Shown here: piece by piece, positions 1 to 5,024 of the stretch
Layout: each line of letters opens with the position of its first letter
Numbering within the stretch: position 1 is the first letter of the stretch
Assembly: GCA_031266115.1 (NCBI GenBank)
Contig: JAISBQ010000307.1
Location: 1-5,607, forward strand
Direction: 5' to 3'
Source of the DNA: Bifidobacteriaceae bacterium
GTDB lineage: Bacteria > Actinomycetota > Actinomycetes > Actinomycetales > WQXJ01
Length of the DNA stretch: 5,607 bases
Translations under genes and position numbers: made by a program
The notes under the pieces: model-generated
What the model was told of the DNA's origin: nothing
What the model saw: only the letters and a program-made list of their open reading frames with translations
The model's database searches: none

Positions 1-1692
1 CCATTCGGCGACACCAACCCCGTGAGCCTGCCAGACCGCAGGTGGCCTGAGCGCCGGATCACGGCCGCGCCGCGCTGGCTGTCCACGGACCTGCGCGACG
101 GCAACCAAGCCCTGATCGAGCCGATGGACCCTGGTCGCAAACGCACCATGTTCGACCTGTTGGTCCAGATGGGCTACAAGGAGATCGAGGTGGGTTTCCC
201 CGCCGCCTCGCAGACCGACTTCGACTTTGTGCGCTCGCTGGTCACCGGCGGTGCCATCCCGGACGATGTCACCATCTCGGTGCTCACCCAGGCCAGGACC
301 GATCTGATCGACCGAACCGTGCAATCGGTGGTTGGTCTGCCTCGCGCCACGGTCCATCTGTACAACGCGACGAGCCCCATGTTCCGCCGCGTGGTGTTCC
401 ATCACGATCGCGCCCAGACGGTCGCGTTGGCGGTGGACGGCACCCGCGACGTCATGGACTTCGCCGCGAAATACCTCGACGATGACGTCGTGTTCGGCTA
501 CGAATACAGCCCCGAGATCTTCATCGACACCGAATTGGACTTCGCCCTGGGGATCTGTGAGGCGGTCATGGATGTGTGGCAGCCCGGAGGTGAGCGGGAG
601 ATCATCCTCAACCTGCCCGCCACCATCGAACGGACCACCCCGAACATCTACGCGGACCAGATCGAATGGATGAGCCGGAACCTGTCCAGGCGTGAGTCCA
701 TCGCCATTTCGGTCCACCCCCACAACGACAGGGGATGCGCGGTAGCGGCGGCCGAACTGGCGATCCTGGCGGGTGCGGACCGCGTGGAAGGCTGCCTGTT
801 CGGGCAGGGTGAGCGGACGGGGAATGTGGACTTGGTCACATTGGGACTGAACCTGTTCACCCAAGGGGTCGATCCGATGATCGATTTCTCCGACATCGAC
901 CACATCCGGCGCACCGTGGAACGGTGCACACGGATGGAAGTGGGGCCACGGTCGCCGTACGGTGGGGACCTGGTGTACACGTCCTTTTCCGGTTCCCACC
1001 AGGACGCGATCAAGAAGGGGTTCGAGGATCGCGAGCAGATGGCCGCGGCCGCGGGCTTGGACGAACGGGACGAGGTGTGGGCGGTGCCCTACCTGCCTGT
1101 GGACCCGCGGGATGTGGGCCGGACCTACGAGGCCGTGATCCGGCTCAACTCCCAGTCCGGTAAGGGCGGAATCGCCTATCTGCTCAAGTCCGAGCGGCAC
1201 CTCGACCTGCCACGGCGCCTGCAGATCGAGTTTTCCCGAGTGGTTCAGAGCCTCACCGACTCCTCAGGCACCGAGATGACGGCCGAGGACCTGTGGATGG
1301 CGTTCGCCGACGAGTATCTGCCGGCACCGGACGGGTCCGGCCTGGAGCGTTGGGGCCGGTTGGCGCTGCGCGGACGGCGCGGCGGGACCATGCCGGACGG
1401 ATCGGAGACCCTGGCCATCGCGCTGATGGACGCAGGCAAGGCACTCGACCTCGAGGGGCGGGGCAACGGTCCCATCGCGGCATTCGTGGACGCGTTGGGG
1501 CAGATCGGGATCGGAGTCGAGGTCCTCGACTACGCCGAGCACGCCCTGTCCGAAGGCGGCGATGCCACGGCGGCCGCCTATGTCGAATGCGAGGTCGATG
1601 GTCAGGTGCTGTGGGGTGTCGGAATCGACCCGTCCACCACCACGGCAGCCCTCAAAGCGATCGTCTCGGCCGTCAACCGCTCCGGCCGGTAG
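1..1692 (+). CDS. leuA: 2-isopropylmalate synthase, 5' end outside window
   Basis: LeuA condenses acetyl-CoA with 2-oxoisovalerate to give 2-isopropylmalate, the first committed step of leucine synthesis, in the cytoplasm. The catalytic TIM barrel is complete in what is visible. LRDGNQ (nt 91-108) holds the catalytic Arg and a metal-binding Asp, HPHNDRG (715-735) holds two metal-binding His, and GQGERTGN and YGGDLVYTSFSGSHQDA follow. The linker has DPRDVGRTYEAV and LPRRLQIEFS. The C-terminal part (about 1270-1689) is the leucine-sensing regulatory domain, with GNGPIAAF and YAEHALSEGGDATAAAYVE. The stop is TAG at 1690-1692. The frame stays open to base 1, and the bases before the GTG at 22 encode PFGDTNPV. 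This fits the RPF...LPDRxWP N-terminus of actinobacterial LeuA, and the GTG has no ribosome binding site. I therefore infer that the true start lies upstream. 563 residues are visible; I recall relatives of roughly 570-640. Feedback inhibition by leucine is expected from the domain. The family call is near certain. Confidence 0.96.
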   Translation, partial: PFGDTNPVSLPDRRWPERRITAAPRWLSTDLRDGNQALIEPMDPGRKRTMFDLLVQMGYKEIEVGFPAASQTDFDFVRSLVTGGAIPDDVTISVLTQARTDLIDRTVQSVVGLPRATVHLYNATSPMFRRVVFHHDRAQTVALAVDGTRDVMDFAAKYLDDDVVFGYEYSPEIFIDTELDFALGICEAVMDVWQPGGEREIILNLPATIERTTPNIYADQIEWMSRNLSRRESIAISVHPHNDRGCAVAAAELAILAGADRVEGCLFGQGERTGNVDLVTLGLNLFTQGVDPMIDFSDIDHIRRTVERCTRMEVGPRSPYGGDLVYTSFSGSHQDAIKKGFEDREQMAAAAGLDERDEVWAVPYLPVDPRDVGRTYEAVIRLNSQSGKGGIAYLLKSERHLDLPRRLQIEFSRVVQSLTDSSGTEMTAEDLWMAFADEYLPAPDGSGLERWGRLALRGRRGGTMPDGSETLAIALMDAGKALDLEGRGNGPIAAFVDALGQIGIGVEVLDYAEHALSEGGDATAAAYVECEVDGQVLWGVGIDPSTTTAALKAIVSAVNRSGR

Positions 1693-1705
1693 GGGCCCAA
1701 CACCA

Positions 1706-1730
1706 GGCGCGGCGGCGTGGGCGACGCGCC
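1706..1730 (+). terminator. Possible weak hairpin after leuA
   Basis: GGCGCG at 1706-1711 pairs perfectly with CGCGCC at 1725-1730 across a 13-base loop, starting 14 bases after the leuA stop. There is no T-tract. A competing 5-bp pairing (GCCCA 1695-1699 with TGGGC 1718-1722) overlaps it. Short GC-only stems are common by chance in this base composition, so this is only a candidate terminator for leuA. Confidence 0.22.
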
Positions 1731-1899
1731 GAAGCCTTGACGCGGCCCACCGAACTGCGTCATCGTGGGGGACGCAAAGATGTTGGGACTGGGTAGACCG
1801 GACAGCGCGGTGTCACAGCCCCAGCCGTGAAGCGGAGGCCGGCCAAGGTTCGGGCGCGTTGTGCGCGCGCCGCGGCCGGGGTTATCGCGGCTGCGGGCA

Positions 1900-1905
1900 T
1901 AACCT
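1900..1905 (+). promoter_or_regulatory. Candidate -10 box for a leaderless carboxypeptidase transcript
   Basis: TAACCT fits the actinobacterial -10 pattern TANNNT. If its last T is at -7, transcription starts at 1912, exactly on the second of two tandem GTG codons (1909 and 1912). No Shine-Dalgarno sequence precedes either GTG, which agrees with a leaderless mRNA. No convincing -35 box is visible about 17 bases upstream. Transcription starting at 1912 would favour the GTG at 1912 over the one at 1909. Confidence 0.4.
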
Positions 1906-1911
1906 TGAGTG

Positions 1912-3273
1912 GTGCCGATCTGTTTGGGGCATGCCCTAACCCGTCTTTGCTCTGCTTTGGTTGTCGCTGGACTTGGGGTGGTGGGCAACCCCACCACCAC
2001 GCCCACCGCCCCTTCCGGACCGACGGTGCCGGTTACCGCTCCCACCACCCCGGCGGGACCGGCATCGTCGGTCACCCCCCCGGCGTCGTTCGGGGGCACG
2101 GCTCTTGTTGTCTCACCGTCCGCGCGCCGCGGTGCGCAGATGGCGTCGCGGGAGCTGGCGCCAGTCTCGCGGTACTCAGGGCGAGCCGTGCATCCGGGTG
2201 CGGCACAGTACCTCACCACCGATGTCGCCTCGGTGGTTGCCCGGCGAGAACTGGTCGTGTACTCGACACCGGAATTCTCGCCCGCCACCGACACCGGGGA
2301 GCGTGTGGCCCCACGCGACAAGGTGCGCGTGGTCAGCGTTGCTGTGGCCTCGACGGGGGAACCGCGACTGCGTGTGGTGGGCGGATACATCTCGGCGGCG
2401 AGCAGCGACGTACGCCGCCCGGCACTGCGAGGCCCGAATGCTGAGGCATCCCTCGCCATCGACCTGGCTACAGGGGAGGTGCTGTGGGATGACGGCGGCG
2501 ATCAGGAGGTCCGGATCGCGTCGGTTACCAAACTGCTCGCCATCTTCGTGGTGAGAGACTGGCTGGCCGCGGGCGGGGCAACCTGGAACACGGCGGTCCG
2601 GATGACCGACACGAACCTGGTCGCGATGTCGAAAGACTGGAACACCGGAGGATTCGTGTTCAAGCGCGGCGCCTCGTACTCCGTGCGCGACCTGTACACG
2701 CTGGCGATCGTCGAATCCTCCAACGCGGCGATCACCGCCCTCGGCGTCGCCGTGTCCGGGAGCAATGAGGAGTTCCTCACCGCGATGAACGCCAAAGCCG
2801 ACGCGATCGGAATGGACTCCTCCACGTTCATCTCGGTGAGCGGACTCGACAACCCAAGCCTCAAGGAGTTCGGGCTGGTCCTGCCGGGCACGGGAGCCAA
2901 GGCCGGGAACACCTCGACCGCTCACGATGTGGGCCGCCTAGCTCAATCGCTCCTTGCCGGGTATCCAGACGTGCTGGATACGGCGGGAATCACCAAGACC
3001 TCCGTGCGCGGCACCAAGGTCTCCACGACCAACCAGATGCTCCGCGGCGGCAAGTACTTCGACTCCACCCTGGGAATGACCGGGCTCAAGACCGGCTACA
3101 CGTCGGCCGCGGGATACTGCCTCGCCGCCACCTCGGCGAAAGCGGGGCGCCACCCCGTGCTCGTGGTGATTCTGGGTGCGGCAACATCCAAAGCCCGGTT
3201 TGTGGGCACCAAGCGCCTGCTTCACTCGATCTACGATCGTTGGGGGCTGCGCTCTGGCACCACGGCGCCGTAG
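1912..3273 (+). CDS. Secreted D-alanyl-D-alanine carboxypeptidase, peptidase family S11
   Basis: The enzyme removes the terminal D-Ala from peptidoglycan stem peptides outside the membrane. All three penicillin-binding motifs are present, numbered from the GTG at 1912: SVTK with nucleophile Ser204 and Lys207, SSN at 269-271, and KTG at 393-395, followed by YT. The layout is as follows. Residues 1-25 are a short signal or anchor sequence with hydrophobic core ALVVAGLGVVG. Residues about 26-58 are a Pro/Thr/Ser linker. Residues about 99-165 look SH3b-like. The catalytic domain runs from about 178 to the end. There is no C-terminal PBP5-type domain or amphipathic anchor after the catalytic domain, so any tethering must be N-terminal. 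GTG 1909 is an equally open start. I chose 1912 because a -10-like box is spaced for transcription to begin there. A frameshifted, longer N-terminus from GTG 1827 cannot be excluded. The gene lies 18 bp before recO. A D,D-endopeptidase role is the main alternative. The family is certain, while the N-terminus is not. Confidence 0.93.
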   Translation: MPICLGHALTRLCSALVVAGLGVVGNPTTTPTAPSGPTVPVTAPTTPAGPASSVTPPASFGGTALVVSPSARRGAQMASRELAPVSRYSGRAVHPGAAQYLTTDVASVVARRELVVYSTPEFSPATDTGERVAPRDKVRVVSVAVASTGEPRLRVVGGYISAASSDVRRPALRGPNAEASLAIDLATGEVLWDDGGDQEVRIASVTKLLAIFVVRDWLAAGGATWNTAVRMTDTNLVAMSKDWNTGGFVFKRGASYSVRDLYTLAIVESSNAAITALGVAVSGSNEEFLTAMNAKADAIGMDSSTFISVSGLDNPSLKEFGLVLPGTGAKAGNTSTAHDVGRLAQSLLAGYPDVLDTAGITKTSVRGTKVSTTNQMLRGGKYFDSTLGMTGLKTGYTSAAGYCLAATSAKAGRHPVLVVILGAATSKARFVGTKRLLHSIYDRWGLRSGTTAP

Positions 3274-3279
3274 CACCGC

Positions 3280-3285
3280 CATAAT
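3280..3285 (+). promoter_or_regulatory. -10 box for a leaderless recO transcript
   Basis: CATAAT matches the TATAAT consensus at five of six positions. Its last T lies six bases before GTG 3292, so the expected +1 is the first base of the recO start codon. There is no Shine-Dalgarno sequence in the 18-bp gap, and the RecO N-terminus leaves no doubt about the start, so a leaderless mRNA is the simplest reading. The best -35-like word is CTGGCA at 3254-3259, inside the end of the carboxypeptidase gene, but its spacing of 20 bases is long. Confidence 0.5.
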
Positions 3286-3291
3286 GTCCAG

Positions 3292-4023
3292 GTGAGGCTC
3301 TACCGGGACCAGGCCGTGGTGCTGCGCACTGGCAAGTTGGGCGAGGCGGACCGGATTGTCACGCTCCTGACACGCGAGCACGGCCGGGTTCGTGCCGTCG
3401 CCAAGGGGGTGCGGCGGACCACCTCGCGGCTGGGTGCGCGGGTCGAGCCGTTCATGCACGTGGACATCCAACTGCACGCCGGACGCACCCTCGACGTTGT
3501 CACCCAAGCGGAGCTGATCGCGGCGTATGGCGAGACCATCGCCACCGACTATGAGCTGTTCACCACGGCCACCGCCATCGTCGAAGCGGCCGAACGGTTC
3601 ACCGAGATCGAGCGGGAACCGGCGGTCCAACACTTCCGGCTCGCGCTCGGCGCTGTCCATGCGCTTGCGGGACGGCGCCAAGCGCCAGGGCTGGTCCTCG
3701 ATTCCTATCTGCTGCGCTCGCTTGCGGTGGCCGGGTACGCGCCATCATTCCTGGATTGCGCGCGGTGCGGTGCTCCGGGCCCACACCGGGCGCTCAACGC
3801 GCAGGCTGGTGGTGCGGTCTGCACGACCTGCCGGCCTCCAGGTTCCGCGGCACCCTCACCGGGCGCGTTCGCACTGCTCAGCGCCCTGCTCACCGGGGAC
3901 TGGATCGCGGCGGGTGAGGCAGAGCCGCGCGTGCGTCGCGAGGCGGCCGGGGTGGTGGCCGCCTACACCCACTGGCACATGGAGCGCCAGGTCAGGTCGC
4001 TGCGCCTGGTGGAACGCGCATGA
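3292..4023 (+). CDS. recO: DNA repair protein RecO
   Basis: RecO is the cytoplasmic mediator that, with RecR, loads RecA onto SSB-coated single-stranded DNA in the RecFOR pathway of gap repair. The N-terminus LYRDQAVVLRTGKLGEADRI followed by VTLLTREHGRVRAVAKGVRR is the typical actinobacterial RecO opening and forms the OB fold (residues about 1-80). The rest is the helical domain, which carries a zinc-finger-like CARC (Cys156, Cys159) and CTTC (Cys177, Cys180) pair. This element is kept in some RecO proteins and lost in others. At 243 residues the length is normal for the family. GTG 3292 is chosen because translation from it gives the conserved N-terminus at residue 1. No ribosome binding site precedes it, and a -10 box is spaced for leaderless transcription. 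The stop codon overlaps the uppS start (ATGA). Confidence 0.95.
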   Translation: MRLYRDQAVVLRTGKLGEADRIVTLLTREHGRVRAVAKGVRRTTSRLGARVEPFMHVDIQLHAGRTLDVVTQAELIAAYGETIATDYELFTTATAIVEAAERFTEIEREPAVQHFRLALGAVHALAGRRQAPGLVLDSYLLRSLAVAGYAPSFLDCARCGAPGPHRALNAQAGGAVCTTCRPPGSAAPSPGAFALLSALLTGDWIAAGEAEPRVRREAAGVVAAYTHWHMERQVRSLRLVERA

Positions 4024-4886
4024 CACCCCGCGAGGCCGGGACGGGACCGGAGGATGGTGTCCAGGGGGGTGCTGCGCCGCCGGGACACCGTTCTGGCGCA
4101 CGGCCTCCCGCATGTCGCCCGGACCAGCTTCCTCGTCATGTCGCGATCGTCATGGATGGCAACGGACGGTGGGCCAACGCGCGCGGCCTAACCCGTGTGG
4201 AAGGTCACCGCGCCGGGGACGCGGCGCTGGTGGACGTGGTGGCAGGCGCCATCGACCTGGGGTTGGAATGGGTGAGCCTCTACGCGTTTTCGACCGAGAA
4301 CTGGAAACGCCCACCAGCCGAAGTCCGGTTCCTCATGGGCTATTCCCGCAGCGTGCTGCGCGCCAGGCGCGCACTGTTCCACTCGTGGGGTGTGCGCGTG
4401 GTGTGGTCCGGTGAACAGCGGCGCCTGTGGCCGTCCGTGGTTCGCGAGTTGCGCGAGACCGAGGTGATGACCGCGAACAACCCCGGCCTCACCCTGAACC
4501 TGTGCGTGAACTATGGCGGCCGGTCGGAGATCGCCGACGCGGCCCGTGCCCTGGCGCGGGAGGCCGCCATCGGGCGCATCGACCCAGAGGCGATCACGGA
4601 GGGCGACTTGGCCGCTCGCCTCCGCGGAGGCGCCCGCGTCGAGGGCGAGTGCACCGGGCCCAGACCGCGTCCGGCAGTCCCGGACGTCGACCTGTTTCTG
4701 CGTGTGTCGGGGGAGCAACGCATCTCGAACTTCTTGTTGTGGCAATCGGCGTACGCGGAACTGGTGTTTGTCCCAGAACTGTGGCCAGACGTGGACCGAC
4801 TGGTGCTATGGCGCGCGGTCGAAGAATACGCGAGACGCACACGGCGATTCGGCGGCGCAGTCGATACGCCACACCCCGCCGAGTAG
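4020..4886 (+). CDS. uppS: Isoprenyl (undecaprenyl/decaprenyl) diphosphate synthase
   Basis: This cis-prenyltransferase adds isopentenyl units to an allylic diphosphate to build the long polyprenyl diphosphate that carries cell-wall precursors. Key residues, with Escherichia coli equivalents from memory: Asp46 in VMDGNGRWA (D26), His63 (H43), STENWKRP at 91-98 (S71, N74, W75, R77), Arg228 (R194), Arg234 (R200), Ser236 (S202) and Glu247 (E213). All are kept. The first 40 residues form a polar extension containing SGARPP, usual in actinobacterial members. Two oddities: the offset to E. coli numbering rises from 20 to 34 before Arg228, a net 14-residue insertion around residues 202-220, and the usual RTSGE reads RVSGE (Val229). 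ATG 4020 overlaps the recO stop (ATGA), and GGTGGA at 4008-4013 is a suitably spaced ribosome binding site, so translation is probably coupled to recO. Product chain length cannot be read from the sequence. Confidence 0.94.
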   Translation: MTPREAGTGPEDGVQGGAAPPGHRSGARPPACRPDQLPRHVAIVMDGNGRWANARGLTRVEGHRAGDAALVDVVAGAIDLGLEWVSLYAFSTENWKRPPAEVRFLMGYSRSVLRARRALFHSWGVRVVWSGEQRRLWPSVVRELRETEVMTANNPGLTLNLCVNYGGRSEIADAARALAREAAIGRIDPEAITEGDLAARLRGGARVEGECTGPRPRPAVPDVDLFLRVSGEQRISNFLLWQSAYAELVFVPELWPDVDRLVLWRAVEEYARRTRRFGGAVDTPHPAE

Positions 4887-4887
4887 C

Positions 4888-4920
4888 CGCTCCCTGCGCG
4901 GCCGGCCGGGGCGGGGAGCG
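4888..4920 (+). terminator. GC-rich hairpin after uppS, likely terminator
   Basis: CGCTCCC (4888-4894) pairs with GGGAGCG (4914-4920). The stem extends inward through a T-G wobble and two G-C pairs to about 10 bp, around a 13-base loop that itself contains the palindrome GGCCGGCC (4900-4907). It begins two bases after the uppS stop codon. No T-run follows, so it would be the T-less kind often proposed for high-GC actinobacteria. A new promoter-like box lies downstream, consistent with a transcription unit boundary. Confidence 0.55.
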
Positions 4921-4953
4921 CGGACGGGGGTGGGGCTGGCGCGTCGAGGATCG

Positions 4954-4959
4954 TAGAAT
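4954..4959 (+). promoter_or_regulatory. -10 box upstream of the EEP-family gene
   Basis: TAGAAT matches TATAAT at five of six positions and stands out in a very GC-rich gap. The predicted transcript start is near 4964-4966, giving a leader of about 60 bases before ATG 5025. No clear -35 box is visible at normal spacing. Unlike the two upstream genes, this one would have a normal leader with a ribosome binding site. Confidence 0.5.
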
Positions 4960-5014
4960 ATGTACCGCTCCGCCCACGCGGCGCCATACGAGCCGCCGCA
5001 TTTGCCCCAATGAC

Positions 5015-5019
5015 GAGGA
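5015..5019 (+). promoter_or_regulatory. Ribosome binding site deciding the start at 5025
   Basis: GAGGA lies five bases before ATG 5025. A second in-frame ATG at 5010 has no purine-rich sequence before it and is itself followed by this GAGGA, so the start at 5025 is preferred. Confidence 0.55.
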
Positions 5020-5024
5020 CCCCG

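Larger units (their letters stand above)
1693..1911 (+). other. Intergenic region between leuA and the carboxypeptidase gene
   Basis: This 219-bp gap carries no gene I can support. It contains a small GC-rich inverted repeat at 1706-1730 and a -35-like TTGACG at 1737-1742, which is followed 18 bases later only by a poor -10 (CATCGT, 1761-1766). A 16-codon ATG frame runs from 1780 to 1830 behind a GGGGGA sequence. Its TGA overlaps a GTG at 1827 that opens a frame with a signal-peptide-like start. The -10-like TAACCT at 1900-1905 sits immediately before the carboxypeptidase start. Stop codons in the carboxypeptidase frame (TAA 1900-1902, TGA 1906-1908) prevent that gene from starting further upstream without a frameshift. 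Confidence 0.5.

Noticed and set aside
1737..1766. TTGACG with an 18-base spacer to CATCGT as a promoter
   Set aside because: The -35 half is good but the -10 half matches the consensus at only three of six positions. A single good hexamer is likely by chance.
1985..2090. Repeated CCCACCACC-like words that looked like a DNA repeat
   Set aside because: They are codons of the Pro/Thr-rich linker of the carboxypeptidase. The spacing is irregular and there is no true tandem unit.
1602..2459. A 285-codon open frame on the minus strand opposite the end of leuA and the start of the carboxypeptidase
   Set aside because: It is rich in Arg, Thr, Ala and Pro with no recognisable domain, and it runs opposite two supported genes. 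Long antisense frames are expected in high-GC DNA.
2938..3681. A 247-codon minus-strand frame across the carboxypeptidase and recO junction
   Set aside because: It is antisense to the well-supported S11 KTG region and the RecO N-terminus, and has low-complexity Arg/Gly-rich content without motifs.
4960..5013. A 17-codon frame starting at ATG 4960 whose stop overlaps ATG 5010 (ATGA)
   Set aside because: Its ATG directly abuts the -10 box TAGAAT and would lie upstream of the predicted transcript start, so it would not be in the mRNA.
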